A stretch of 64,000 nucleotides of DNA from CAVSRC01 sp963750065 (GCA_963750065.1 CAVVPK010000009.1:61824-125823), one strand, 5' to 3'; positions 55,678 to 64,000 are shown, numbered from the stretch's first letter. Notes: generated from the sequence alone by a model not told the origin. A program made the numbers and translations.

Positions 55678-55803
55678 GGCTTCCCTGCTCGCCTCTTGCG
55701 TGTCCCCCGGGCGCGCCGCTTCCTGATCGTGGGCGGCGCAGCGCTAGAGGGTATAGCAGCCCGCAAAGCCGTCGTGAAATCGATTACATTACCGCGCAAA
55801 CGA

Positions 55804-55831
55804 AAAATGCCGCCCCGAGGGGCGACATTTT
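55804..55831 (-). terminator. Intrinsic terminator of the DUF2269 gene
   Basis: AAAATGCCGCCCC (55804-55816) pairs with 55819-55831 with one mismatch and a two-base loop. On the minus strand TTTTTCGTTTGC follows. It ends transcription of the gene at 55878-56432. The tail resembles those of the terminators at 58217 and 63525. Confidence 0.8.
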
Positions 55832-55877
55832 CGTCGCGATCGCCAAACCGGACTTTGTTCAGCAGCCTGCGTCAGGA

Positions 55878-56432
55878 TCAGGCCGGTGCCGCCTGGCGCA
55901 GCGTCGCCTTGGACAAGGTCGTCAACGCGCCGATCACCAGTATTGCGGCCATCGCGGTCAGTTCCCAGACATCGCCGAAAGTGGGCTTCAGCACCATGTC
56001 GGCCACGACCAGCGCCAGCACCACGTAGTCGAAGTGCGCGATCGTCAGGAGATTCGCGGCGAAAGGCACCAGGTCGGGACTGTCCTTTCCCTTTTCGGCA
56101 GCCAGTACCGCCAGCTTCTCGGCGCGCGGCTTGATCATCAGCACGCCGTTGAGAAAGGTCGCGACGAACCCCGCAAGTCCGAGGATGACCCATAATTGGG
56201 AAAAATCTCCTCCAACCCATGCGGTTGCCGCACCGAGCACGACGGTGAGCAGAGAGACCGGCACGAACAAAGGCGGTCCGAGAAGTGCGACGATTTCGAC
56301 GACCGGCATCACAGCGCTCTGCCCCTGCTTGCTTCGCAAGACCTCCGCCGCGATCAGAAGCGTGAGCCCGCCGCCAACCCAGACGATGGCGCAGGAGACG
56401 TGAAGCAGTTCAAGAATCGCATACCAACTCAT
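55878..56432 (-). CDS. DUF2269 family membrane protein
   Basis: 184-residue membrane protein with about five hydrophobic segments. LHVSCAIVWVGGGLTLLIAAEVLR and LVVLGAATAWVGG-like strings mark DUF2269. His and Gly near helix starts hint at heme or quinone contact but that is conjecture. ATG 56432 follows AGGGAGGA. Followed by a terminator. Function unknown. Confidence 0.82.
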   Translation of the reverse strand: MSWYAILELLHVSCAIVWVGGGLTLLIAAEVLRSKQGQSAVMPVVEIVALLGPPLFVPVSLLTVVLGAATAWVGGDFSQLWVILGLAGFVATFLNGVLMIKPRAEKLAVLAAEKGKDSPDLVPFAANLLTIAHFDYVVLALVVADMVLKPTFGDVWELTAMAAILVIGALTTLSKATLRQAAPA

Positions 56433-56495
56433 TTGGCAGTCCTCCCTTGAGGTGCACGAAACCGGACAGGACCGCCCGGGCAAGATAGGTTCGGA

Positions 56496-57176
56496 TCAGG
56501 CGGTTGCGACGGCCGCCTGGCGCTCGTTTCTTGCGGCCTGCACCAGGCCGCTGAACCCGGCAAAGGCCGCGTCCCAGCCGGCCCGCGCCCGCATCAACAC
56601 GATCCAGGCTTCGACATTCGGATAGGGCGAAAAATCGAAGTCGACGAAATCGGCGAGCGTGGTCTGGGAAATGCCTTCATAGTCGGCAATGGTGATGTCC
56701 CTGCCGCAAACATAGGGACCGGCTTCGCCCAGCTTGCGATCGAGCACGCTCAGATAACGGTGCGATCCATGCGCCGCGATCGCCGCAATCTCGCTCCTGG
56801 TCACCGGGCTGAGCCCGGCGAACTCCGGGATCATCTGCGGATAGGTCCCCAGGATGCAGTGGTAGCCCCAGAAGTTGGTGGTGAACCAGGCGAGCATCTC
56901 GTCCACCCGGATCTGAGCGTCGAAGGTGGCGGGATAGACGGGCAAGCTGAACTTGAGCGCCAGATATTTCAGGATGGCGCTGCCCTCGGTCAGGATGAAC
57001 CCGTCGTCGTCGAGCACGGGCACGGCGCCGTTCGGGTTGAGCGCAAGAAAATCCGGCTGGAAATTCTCGTGCAAGAAGAGGTTCACCGTGATCTCCTCTA
57101 TGTCGAGGCCGAAATCGTGGATCAGCAGCATCACAGGCCGCGAACTGGTCGACAGAGGATCGAAGTAGAATTTCAT
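56496..57176 (-). CDS. Glutathione S-transferase family protein
   Basis: 226 residues. The N-terminal thioredoxin-like domain begins MKFYFDPLSTSSRPVMLLIHDFGLD (Ser of STSSRP at the active site), with NPNGAVPVLDDDGFILTEGSAILKYLA binding glutathione; the helical domain includes ITIADYEGISQTTLADF. ATG 57176 follows AAGGAGA. Divergent from a frameshifted LysR gene, 105 bp between starts, which may regulate it. Confidence 0.9.
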   Translation of the reverse strand: MKFYFDPLSTSSRPVMLLIHDFGLDIEEITVNLFLHENFQPDFLALNPNGAVPVLDDDGFILTEGSAILKYLALKFSLPVYPATFDAQIRVDEMLAWFTTNFWGYHCILGTYPQMIPEFAGLSPVTRSEIAAIAAHGSHRYLSVLDRKLGEAGPYVCGRDITIADYEGISQTTLADFVDFDFSPYPNVEAWIVLMRARAGWDAAFAGFSGLVQAARNERQAAVATA

Positions 57177-57281
57177 TGAAACGTCTCCTTGGCGTTCGAT
57201 GAACAAAGCCTGCGCGCTTGACGCGCCCGGTTCAAACACCACTCTTGCGGGACGGTTCACCAAAAATGCATAACGGCGGCC

Positions 57282-58186
57282 ATGGAGAAGTCCGACTGGC
57301 ACATCTTTCTGGCCGTGGTGCGCGATGGCTCGACGCTTGCCGCCTCCCGCAAGCTTCGCGTCAGCCAGAGCACCGTCTCGCGCCGGATCGACGCCCTTGA
57401 GGCGGCCCTGGGGCTGAAACTCTTCGATCGCCGCTCTTCGGGCTATGTGCTGACGGATTCGGGCGCCGCCCTGGTGCCGAAGGCCGAGGCGATCGAACGC
57501 GCCGTTGCGGACGCCCTGACCTCGGCCCGGCAGCAAAGCCGCGGCCTTGCCGGCGAGATCCGCTTCACCACACCGGCTGCCTTCGGCCAGACGTTCATGG
57601 TGCCGGCGCTCCGCGATTTCCGGCTCGCCTATCCCGATATCCAGGTCGAACTCGTCGCCAGCGAAGACCTGCTCGATCTCGGCGCCGGCGAAGCGGACGT
57701 CGCTTTGCGTGCCGGGCCGAAGGCTGACGGACACGAACCTGGTGGCGCGGCGGGTGCTGGTGGATGGCTGGTCGGTCTATTGCTCGCGCGCTTATGCCGA
57801 GAAATTCGGCATGCCAGGAAGCAGCGAAGAGCTGCGCAACCATGCGGTCATCGGCCTGCCCAGGGCCTTCCAGATCACACCGCTTTGGGCACTGGCTGGA
57901 CGACACCGTGCCGGAAGCCGCGATCGTGGTGCGCCAGCACGACATCCCGGGCATGTTGGCAGGGTTGAGAAGCGGCGTCGGCGTCGGCCTGATGTCCAAC
58001 ATGGTGGCCGAGGCGGAAGGCTCTCTCATCCGCTGTTTCGTGCCGCCGGTCACCATGGACGTGCCGCTCTGGCTTCTGACCACCGAGCGCTTGCGCAAGG
58101 AACCGCGCATCCGCGCGCTCCTGGACTTTCTGGCGGGCTATCTGGCGCAGAGGCGCTACCGGGGCCAGTCGTCGGCACCCGCTTGA
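57282..58186 (+). pseudogene. LysR family regulator with two frameshifts
   Basis: LysR-type regulator, about 300 residues when repaired. The HTH is DGSTLAASRKLRVSQSTVSRRIDALE. The frame continues to ADVALRAGP, then one extra A at 57720-57721 shifts it; RLTDTNLVARRVLVDGWSVYCS follows in the next frame up to ITPLW, where an extra G at 57887-57889 shifts it again into HWLDDTVPEAAIVVRQH and on to the stop at 58186. Dropping both bases yields one continuous protein. Probably controls the divergent GST gene. Errors in the sequence seem more likely than double mutation, as the C-terminal parts keep family sequence. Confidence 0.85.
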
Positions 58187-58216
58187 CCGCGGCGAAGCGG
58201 CGCGCGGCAAACGAAA

Positions 58217-58238
58217 AAGCCGCCCCGGAGGGCGGCTT
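58217..58238 (-). terminator. Intrinsic terminator of the dps gene
   Basis: AAGCCGCCC (58217-58225) pairs exactly with 58230-58238 over a four-base loop. On the minus strand TTTTTCGTTTGCC follows. It is downstream of dps and also lies after the LysR gene on the plus strand. Confidence 0.8.
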
Positions 58239-58289
58239 CAATCGGCTTCGCGGAGTGTGATCGCCTTGGCGCGGCAAGGCCCGGCAGCG

Positions 58290-58730
58290 TCAGGCGCGGG
58301 CCGCCTTCATCATCCACAACTGCTTTTCATGCCAGGCGAGCCGGTCGGTCAGGAGCCCGGCCGAGGGCTCGTCGCCCGTCTCCTGCGCGGTCGCGATCGC
58401 GGCGCGGAGCGTTCCGGCCAGCGCCTCGTGGGCAGCAATCAGGTTCTCGACCATCGCATCGGCCGATTGCGCCGGCGACGGGGCCGCACCGGCCGGCGCC
58501 AGCTCGGCCAGCGAGGCCGGTGCATAGGCGCCGAGGCCGCGAATGCGCTCGGCGATTTCGTCAAGCGCCGACCACAGGTCGTTGTACTGCTCCTCGAACA
58601 GGGCATGGAGCTGGTGGAACGCCGGCCCCTCGACGTTCCAGTGATAGCTGTGGGTCTGGACATAGAGACCGAAGGTCTGGCGCAGGACGCCGGCCAGGCT
58701 GTCGATATTGGCTTGCGGAGCGGTGCTCAT
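58290..58730 (-). CDS. dps: Dps family DNA-binding/ferritin-like protein
   Basis: 146-residue ferritin-like protein that oxidises and stores iron with H2O2 and protects DNA. The ferroxidase site is visible as SYHWNVEGPAFHQLHALFEEQYNDLWSALDEIAERI (His, Asp and Glu ligands). The C-terminal helix KQLWMMKA is short and there is no Lys-rich tail, so DNA binding is uncertain. ATG 58730 behind GGGAGGC. Adjacent to the peroxiredoxin and OxyR genes, so likely peroxide-induced. Confidence 0.92.
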   Translation of the reverse strand: MSTAPQANIDSLAGVLRQTFGLYVQTHSYHWNVEGPAFHQLHALFEEQYNDLWSALDEIAERIRGLGAYAPASLAELAPAGAAPSPAQSADAMVENLIAAHEALAGTLRAAIATAQETGDEPSAGLLTDRLAWHEKQLWMMKAARA

Positions 58731-58801
58731 GGAATTGCCTCCCTGTTGAGCATGTCGTGGATGTGAAGGCCCCGCCGGACGATCCGCCGGGGCGTGGAGG
58801 G

Positions 58802-59446
58802 TCAGAGGGCGCGGGTCGAGAAGTACCAGTCGACCGTCTTGTAGCCCTCGCCGGCACGCGCCGCCGCGGCGGCCGCCGTCGCCGGTGTCGGCACGATGAC
58901 CTCGTCGCCCGGCTTCCAGTTTTCGGGCATGGCGCACTTGTTCTCGTCGGCGGTCTGCAGCGCCACCAGCAGGCGATAGATCTCGTCGACCGAACGGCCG
59001 GCATTCATCGGGTAGTAGACCATCGCCCTCAGCACGCCGTTCGGATCGATCACGAAGGTCGCGCGCACGGCGGAGGTGTCCGATGCGCCCGGCTGGATCA
59101 TGCCGTAGGCGTGCGCCACGTTCATGTTGAGGTCGGCGATGATCGGGAACTTCACTTCGACCCCGAACTTCTCCTTGATGTTGAGCGTCCAGGCGATGTG
59201 CGAATAGTGGCTGTCGATCGACAGGCCCAGAAGCTCGGCGCCGCGCGCCTTGAAGTCCTCGTGCTTTCTGGCGAAGGCCATGAATTCGGTGGTGCACACC
59301 GGCGTAAAATCGGCCGGGTGCGAGAACAGGATCAGCCACTTGCCCCTGTAGTCTTCAAGCTTCTTCTGGCCATACGTGGTCAGCGCGTCGAATTCGGGCG
59401 CGGGGGCGTTGAGCTGCGGCATCCGGGGTTGGCTCACGTCGGTCAT
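58802..59446 (-). CDS. Peroxiredoxin, Prx6-like
   Basis: 214-residue thiol peroxidase. The peroxidatic Cys is in DFTPVCTTEF (Cys51) with Arg and Thr partners; a second cysteine, in NKCAMP (Cys171), may resolve the disulfide as in archaeal Prx6-like enzymes. The family end GDEVIVPTP and WYF follow. It reduces peroxides and is divergent from an OxyR-type regulator, with an OxyR-like half-site pair in the space between. ATG 59446. Confidence 0.93.
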   Translation of the reverse strand: MTDVSQPRMPQLNAPAPEFDALTTYGQKKLEDYRGKWLILFSHPADFTPVCTTEFMAFARKHEDFKARGAELLGLSIDSHYSHIAWTLNIKEKFGVEVKFPIIADLNMNVAHAYGMIQPGASDTSAVRATFVIDPNGVLRAMVYYPMNAGRSVDEIYRLLVALQTADENKCAMPENWKPGDEVIVPTPATAAAAAARAGEGYKTVDWYFSTRAL

Positions 59447-59547
59447 CTGCTTCTCTCCTCATGCGGATCGGCGATCCGTCGAATTGCGATGACCCCGATA
59501 TAGGCTCTCGCGTATGATTGGAGAAATTGATTATACTCGCCTCTGTA

Positions 59548-59562
59548 ATAGAGGGATTCTAT
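59548..59562. promoter_or_regulatory. OxyR-type site ATAG-N7-CTAT
   Basis: ATAG (59548-59551) and CTAT (59559-59562) with seven bases between fit the half-site pair of the E. coli OxyR consensus. It directly abuts the oxyR-like ATG. The second pair expected one turn upstream is not convincing. Likely autoregulation and control of the divergent peroxiredoxin. Confidence 0.55.
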
Positions 59563-60459
59563 ATGACTCCCACGATCACCCTGCGCCAGCTCGGCTTTCT
59601 CGTCGCGGTGGCCGACACGCTGAACTTCTCGCGCGCTGCCGAGGCCACGTTCGTCACCCAGCCGACGCTGAGCGCCGGCCTGAAGGAACTCGAGGGCCGG
59701 CTGGGCGTGGCGCTGGCCGAACGCACCAGACGGCAGGTGATCCTGACGCCGGTCGGCGCCGAGATCGCGGAACGTGCCCGCGCGCTCCTGCTGGCGGCGC
59801 GTGAGATCGAGGAGTTGGCCGCGGCCCAGGCCGCACCGGAGGGCGGCGATCTGAGGCTCGGCGCCATTCCCACCATCGGGCCCTATCTGATTCCGCACGC
59901 CCTGCCCGAGATTCGCAGCACCTTTCCCACCCTGCGCCTGCTGCTGCGCGAGGAGATGACGGAGCAGCTTCTCGAGGGCCTGCATGGCGGGCGGCTCGAC
60001 CTGATCCTCTTCGCCCAGCCTTTCGAGGCAAGCGGCATCGAAACCGTTGAACTGTTCTTGGACGGCTATCATCTCGCCGCGCCGCCCGGCAGCTTCGGCC
60101 CGGGTCCGGTCAGCGGCGCCGAGCTCGACGGCGCCCGGCTGATGCTGCTCGAACGCGGCCACTGCCTGCAGCGTCATGCACTGAGCGCCTTTCCCGACCG
60201 GGACATTCAGCAGGACGAGAGCTTCTCGGCCACCTCGCTGCCGACCCTCATCTCGATGGTCAGCGAGGGGCTGGGGATCACGCTTCTGCCCGATCTCGCC
60301 CTCGACGCCGGGGTGCTCGGCGGCCAGGACGTGGCGATCATGCCGCTGCCCGACGCCCGCCCGCGCCATGTGATGCTCGCCTGGCGCACGACCTCGGCCC
60401 GCGCCGGTCTGTTCCTGAAGCTCGGCGAGATTCTGCGGCGGACGCGGCAGCGGCTTTAG
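59563..60459 (+). CDS. oxyR: OxyR-like LysR regulator with a single redox cysteine
   Basis: 298-residue LysR-type regulator. HTH is TLNFSRAAEATFVTQPTLSAGLKELE. The redox region ERGHCLQRHAL matches E. coli OxyR GHC (Cys199), at Cys201 here. The second cysteine of the classical disulfide (GFC) is missing: SAFPDR stands there. ATSLPTLISMVSEGLGITLLP follows as in OxyR. Start ATG 59563 follows AGAGGGA; an earlier frame start at 59518 lacks support. It faces peroxiredoxin and dps. Overlaps the convergent methyltransferase by four bases. Confidence 0.9.
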   Translation: MTPTITLRQLGFLVAVADTLNFSRAAEATFVTQPTLSAGLKELEGRLGVALAERTRRQVILTPVGAEIAERARALLLAAREIEELAAAQAAPEGGDLRLGAIPTIGPYLIPHALPEIRSTFPTLRLLLREEMTEQLLEGLHGGRLDLILFAQPFEASGIETVELFLDGYHLAAPPGSFGPGPVSGAELDGARLMLLERGHCLQRHALSAFPDRDIQQDESFSATSLPTLISMVSEGLGITLLPDLALDAGVLGGQDVAIMPLPDARPRHVMLAWRTTSARAGLFLKLGEILRRTRQRL

Positions 60460-61082
60460 GCCCGGCGGGCACGCACCAGGCAGTCGATGGCGGTCCTGGT
60501 TCCGCTGTCGGTCTCAACAGGACGGTCGACCGGGCCGGCTTTCTCGATCTCGAGCACGCCGCCGAGGGCCGCAGCCACTTCAGCAGCCGTGTAGAGCATG
60601 TCAGGGTTCTGCGGGCCGCCATAGCCATCGGCGAGATTGCTGGAATCATGCGCCACCAATAGCAAGGTGCCGCCCGGCGCCACCGCTTGCGCCGCACGCT
60701 TGAGGATGGGCGCGAGCGCGGCCTGCGGTATCTGCAGGTAGAAGATGGCGACGAGATCGAAAGCACCCGTCTCGGGCACATAGTCACGGAGATCGGCAAC
60801 CTCGAAGGCCACCCGATCTTCGACCTTGCGCGCCGCCGCCAATTGCCGTCCCTTTTCCAGCCCGACATCGGAGAAATCGACCGCCAAGGCGGTCCAGCCC
60901 TGCTCCGCCAGCCAGACGGCGTTTCGCGCCTCGCCGGCGGCAAGGTCGAGGGCGCGGCCTGGTTTCAGATTGGCAGCCTCGGCGACGAGGAAGCGGTTGG
61001 CCGTAACCGTCCAGACAAAGTCCTTTTCGCCGTAGCGGGTGTTCCACATGGCGCGTTCGCTCGCGCTCTGGTCTGACGACAT
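60456..61082 (-). CDS. Class I SAM-dependent methyltransferase
   Basis: 208 residues of the Rossmann-like methyltransferase fold. ALDLAAGEARNAVWLAEQGW is the SAM motif I (D-x-x-x-G-x-G-R-N type, TehB-like), VDFSDVG motif II, and FDLVAIFYLQIP motif IV. The TehB-like group methylates tellurite or small molecules; substrate unknown. Convergent with and overlapping the end of the OxyR gene. Confidence 0.9.
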   Translation of the reverse strand: MSSDQSASERAMWNTRYGEKDFVWTVTANRFLVAEAANLKPGRALDLAAGEARNAVWLAEQGWTALAVDFSDVGLEKGRQLAAARKVEDRVAFEVADLRDYVPETGAFDLVAIFYLQIPQAALAPILKRAAQAVAPGGTLLLVAHDSSNLADGYGGPQNPDMLYTAAEVAAALGGVLEIEKAGPVDRPVETDSGTRTAIDCLVRARRA

Positions 61083-61129
61083 CGGTCTCCCTCAAAGCTT
61101 GTCGGCCCGACGGCGCGGGCGACAAAAAA

Positions 61130-61158
61130 CAAAAAGCCCGCCGGCGGGCGGGCTCTTT
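61130..61158 (-). terminator. Terminator after tRNA-fMet
   Basis: GAGCCCGCC/GGCGGGCT stem on the minus strand, just beyond the tRNA 3' end, followed by TTTTTGTTTTTTG. A clear intrinsic terminator. Confidence 0.85.
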
Positions 61159-61165
61159 GAAAGAT

Positions 61166-61242
<77 letters not shown>

Positions 61243-61345
61243 TCAAAAACGGGCCGTCAGGCCCGTCGTTCACGGCCTCCATATAGACCCTTGTGACGCT
61301 TATTTGAAGGGCCGAATCGCATTGGCAGAGAAGGTTTTTTTCCCG

Positions 61346-62809
61346 TCAGCGCGGCAGGTGCAGGCTGCGGCCCATCTTCACCTCAAGGGTGAGCACTGTC
61401 TTGCCGGCACGCGTGATGGCGATCGGCGGCAGCGGCTCGAGCCGCTCGAAGTAGCCCGCTGCTTCGGCCCATAGTTGCGCGCTGCCACTGCCTTCCGGCA
61501 CGATCACCGGCATATCGCGGCCGTTCCACCGCGTCTGGTCGCTGAGGTAGCGGAATCCTTGCGGATTGCTGCAGGCGCACACGACCGCCACGTCGGGCCC
61601 CAGCGCATAGCTGACCTTGCCGGCATCGATCCAACTCGGCGCGGCGACGACCGCATCCGGCCCGAGCAGGCCGCGCGCCGCCAGCGCCGGTCTGAGTTCG
61701 CGCCAGTCGATCAGGTCGACGGTGATGTCGGCCCGCGGCCCCCACGCGGCCGGAATCAACCCGCCGCGCAGCGCCTGCCAGGACAGCGCCGCCAAGACGA
61801 CGCCGACGATTGCCGCCGACCACGCCATGTAGCGGCGGGCGAAGCGCGGCCGCGCCGCCGCCAGTTCCGCCGCATCGCGGCCGAAAAGCACAATGGCAAA
61901 GATCCAGCCCGGCATCGGCCAGTGCGGCAGGCTGTGCGACCACAGGCTGACGACATTGAAGAGCGCGATCGGTCCGAGCGCGATGAGCGCGATCAGCCAG
62001 GCACGGGGTTCGCGCCGGCCGGTGCGGAGCGCCCGCCACAGCGCCATCGCGAAGGGTACGAACAGCAGCGGAAACAGATAGAGCGCCTGGCCGCCGACGA
62101 ATTCCAGGAACCACAGCGGATGGATGGCGCCGCCGGGCAGGCGCCGGGTCTGAAACGACAGCCCGGCATCGCTATGCTGCAGGTTCCAGATGATCGCCGG
62201 CGAAAAGACGGCAAGCGCAAGCGCTGCCGCCAGCCACGGACCTGGCGTCGCCAGATGACGCCGGGCACCGGGCATCGTCAGCACATAGGCCAGCACACCG
62301 ACGAAGACGAAGACGCCGGTATATTTCGACAGCATCGCCAGCCCGCCCAGCACACCGGCGACGAGCCACCACAGAATAGGCCGCCTGACCTCGGGCTCAG
62401 CGAACAGAATCGCCGCCACCACATTGGTCGCGGCCAGCATGAAGAACAGCAGCGGCCCGTCGGGCAGCATCCAGCTGGCATGGGCAAGCGTGAACACCGG
62501 CGCGATATTGAGCGCCGTCGCCGCCCAAAGCCCCGCCCGCGCGCCGAACAGGCGTGCCGTCAGCCGGTACATCAGCCAGGTCGAGCCGGCGAAGAACAGA
62601 ACGAAAGGCAGGCGAACGACCAGCGACGCCTCGCTGTGGAAAAGGCGCATCGCCAGCCCCGCCACCCAATAGTGCAGCAGCGGATGGTCGACATAGCCCA
62701 GCAAGAGGTGGCGTGCGCTGCCGACCGAATAGGATTCGTCGACGCCGAGCCCGGTAGCGGCGGCCAGCGCCAGGCGGATGGCGGTGCCGGCAAGGATGAG
62801 CAGGACCAC
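61346..62809 (-). CDS. Glycosyltransferase family 39-like membrane protein
   Basis: 487-residue multi-pass protein (10 to 12 hydrophobic segments) of the PMT_2/ArnT superfamily. VDESYSVGSARHLLLGYVDHPLLHYW carries the acidic active-site pair and the DHP string of this group. It would move a sugar from a polyprenyl-phosphate donor to lipid A or another acceptor. GTG 62809 is the first possible start after an in-frame stop and has a poor ribosome site; no other start fits. Neighbour to tRNA-fMet and a Cys-rich protein, link unclear. Confidence 0.88.
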   Translation of the reverse strand: MVLLILAGTAIRLALAAATGLGVDESYSVGSARHLLLGYVDHPLLHYWVAGLAMRLFHSEASLVVRLPFVLFFAGSTWLMYRLTARLFGARAGLWAATALNIAPVFTLAHASWMLPDGPLLFFMLAATNVVAAILFAEPEVRRPILWWLVAGVLGGLAMLSKYTGVFVFVGVLAYVLTMPGARRHLATPGPWLAAALALAVFSPAIIWNLQHSDAGLSFQTRRLPGGAIHPLWFLEFVGGQALYLFPLLFVPFAMALWRALRTGRREPRAWLIALIALGPIALFNVVSLWSHSLPHWPMPGWIFAIVLFGRDAAELAAARPRFARRYMAWSAAIVGVVLAALSWQALRGGLIPAAWGPRADITVDLIDWRELRPALAARGLLGPDAVVAAPSWIDAGKVSYALGPDVAVVCACSNPQGFRYLSDQTRWNGRDMPVIVPEGSGSAQLWAEAAGYFERLEPLPPIAITRAGKTVLTLEVKMGRSLHLPR

Positions 62810-62940
62810 CAGACGGGCAGCCGACTGCGCCTCGCTCGAGTCCGCGGCCGTTGCCCCGCGCTATGCTGCCATGAAGCTGTCCGCCACGTTAGCGCGTCCC
62901 ATAGCAGAGGATTGCGCCGGATCGAAGCCCGCGCGCGGCC

Positions 62941-63492
62941 TCAGCCGCAAACTCGGAGGGACGATCTCGCCCGGGTCGCTGGAGGTCCCGCCCCGCCGCG
63001 AGGCTGCGCAAGAACGCGCCCACATGCGGCGGCGAGATCGCCCTGCCCGAACGCTTCCGGCCGGGCAGACGTCCAGCCGCCGTCTGCGGCGAGGGCGCGG
63101 TCGAGCGCCGCAAGCTGACGCCTTTCATCCGGGCCGAGGGCGAGCAGGCGCGCCTCGTCGAGCAGCAGCCGCAGTTCGTGCACGCGCCGCATCAGGCGGA
63201 ACGCCTCCGTCATGGCGGGCAGCAGCGCCGGATCGTCGCGCCAAGAGCGCCCACCGAACATTTCCTGGGTGACGATCTGCCCGGCGCCATAGCAGTCGTA
63301 GGCCGCGCAACCGCGGAAGCCATTGTCGGCAAGGCGCGCATGGAGTGCGCAACCGAACGCCCCGTCGAGGTTGCCGCATGGTGTATTGGCGGGCTTGTCG
63401 AAGGCGAAGGATTCGGAGCGATCAAAGGCGACGGCAACACAGCAGAGCGCGGCGCAACGCGCGCAGTCGCCGCGAAGGGATGGATCGGGCAT
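62941..63492 (-). CDS. Cysteine-cluster protein, YkgJ-like
   Basis: 183 residues. CARCAALCC at about 10-18 and later CGNLDGAFGCALHARL and GCAAYDCYG give eight or more cysteines arranged as in Fe-S or zinc cysteine-cluster proteins (YkgJ-like). The C-terminal end after LAAACGR is Arg/Ala-rich and does not look like family sequence; a frame change near 63010 may cut off the real end. The start ATG 63492 has only a weak ribosome site. Function unknown. Confidence 0.65.
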   Translation of the reverse strand: MPDPSLRGDCARCAALCCVAVAFDRSESFAFDKPANTPCGNLDGAFGCALHARLADNGFRGCAAYDCYGAGQIVTQEMFGGRSWRDDPALLPAMTEAFRLMRRVHELRLLLDEARLLALGPDERRQLAALDRALAADGGWTSARPEAFGQGDLAAACGRVLAQPRGGAGPPATRARSSLRVCG

Positions 63493-63524
63493 GGCAGGAC
63501 CGAAGATGCCTTCGGCGCAAACGA

Positions 63525-63550
63525 AAACGCCGCCCCGAAGGGCGGCGTTT
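63525..63550 (-). terminator. Terminator of the rRNA operon
   Basis: AAACGCCGCCC (63525-63535) pairs perfectly with 63540-63550 over CGAA; on the minus strand it is followed by TTTTCGTTTGC. It lies about 64 bp after the 5S end, so the rRNA transcript should end here and not reach the tRNA-fMet. Confidence 0.85.
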
Positions 63551-63613
63551 CGAAAGCGATCGCGTGAAGAGAAGGTTCGAAGAAAGCACTTTCACATCAC
63601 CTGCGCTTGGCAG

Positions 63614-63731
63614 GCCTGGCAGCGACCTACTTTCCCACGTCTTGAGACGAAGTATCATTGGCGCGGAGAAGTTTAACGGCCGAGTTCGGAATGGGATCGG
63701 GTTCAGGCTCCTCGCAATAGCCACCAGGCCG
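63614..63731 (-). rRNA. rrf: 5S ribosomal RNA
   Basis: On the minus strand the segment reads as a complete 5S rRNA. It includes GGTGGCTATTGCG near the 5' end, CCGATCCCATTCCGAACTCGG in the conserved centre and GACGTGGGAAAGTAGG near the 3' end. Its ends, GGCCTGG and CCAGGCC, close the molecule. Exact ends may differ by a few bases. Confidence 0.95.
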
Positions 63732-63806
63732 GCGAAGCGCAGTTGAAGTGAAGAAGCTGGTTGGTCTTTTCAGGCGACCCGTCGCTGTGTGCGCGGGCAT
63801 CGAAAA

Positions 63807-64000
<194 letters not shown>

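Noticed and set aside
56496..57734. 412-residue protein reading from inside the LysR gene into the GST
   Set aside because: The first part is antisense to LysR; a strong ribosome site marks the GST start at 57176.

Overview
The window reads as a GC-rich chromosomal segment of an alphaproteobacterium, most likely of the order Hyphomicrobiales (Rhizobiales). The basis is the gene content (two-domain ALDH16, DeoC, Mla transporter with a STAS-MlaE permease), the codon bias, terminators of a rhizobial style, and an initiator tRNA with an A29-U41 anticodon-stem pair. The genus cannot be fixed. I see no prophage, insertion sequence or CRISPR array. An rRNA operon end (23S, 5S) lies at the right edge.

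Region by region. 1-6.1 kb (minus): two dipeptide-type binding proteins (the second frameshifted), an SDR, a GlcD-type FAD oxidase (frameshifted near its end) and a creatininase-family amidohydrolase. 6.2-8.8 kb: a membrane GGDEF-EAL protein coupled to a tiny membrane protein. 9.1-11.5 kb (minus): 8-oxoguanine deaminase-like protein, LysE exporter, RidA. 11.8-18.6 kb (plus): an NMT1/ThiY-type ABC transporter, a cytosine-deaminase-like amidohydrolase, a second GlcD-type FAD oxidase, a flavodoxin-fold reductase and a MarR regulator. Together the two arms look like an uncharacterised catabolic locus for a nitrogen heterocycle. 18.7-27.7 kb: SDRs, a DMT exporter, a 2-hydroxyacid dehydrogenase, a DenD-like dehydrogenase with a DHRS6-like SDR, GNAT, a PEP-mutase-like protein, an aminotransferase, and a divergent LysR/RutE pair. 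27.8-34 kb: esterase, MFS (frameshifted near its start), cold-shock protein, BioY, and a MarR/MFS pair.

34.1-40.8 kb: a eukaryote-like (type 2) isoleucyl-tRNA synthetase, divergent from a MarR-EmrA-EmrB efflux operon that has a perfect operator palindrome. 40.9-45.4 kb: ALDH16 and DeoC flanked by two paralogous secreted SnoaL-like proteins. 46.2-49.4 kb: mlaE-F-D lipid transporter, in which MlaD is fused to an auxiliary-lipoprotein-like domain. 49.7-55.7 kb: DoxX-like protein, Gnd, Zwf, TspO (frameshifted) and a GH94 cellobiose phosphorylase (frameshifted). 55.9-61.1 kb: DUF2269 protein, GST, LysR (two frameshifts), Dps, peroxiredoxin, a one-cysteine OxyR and a methyltransferase. 61.1-64 kb (minus): tRNA-fMet, GT39 transferase, Cys-rich protein, 5S and 23S rRNA.

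An important caveat: six genes carry simple frame breaks. In three of them the break is an extra T inside what would otherwise be a GANTC site (the CcrM methylation motif). That suggests read or assembly error rather than real gene decay, so the frameshifted genes may be intact in the organism.
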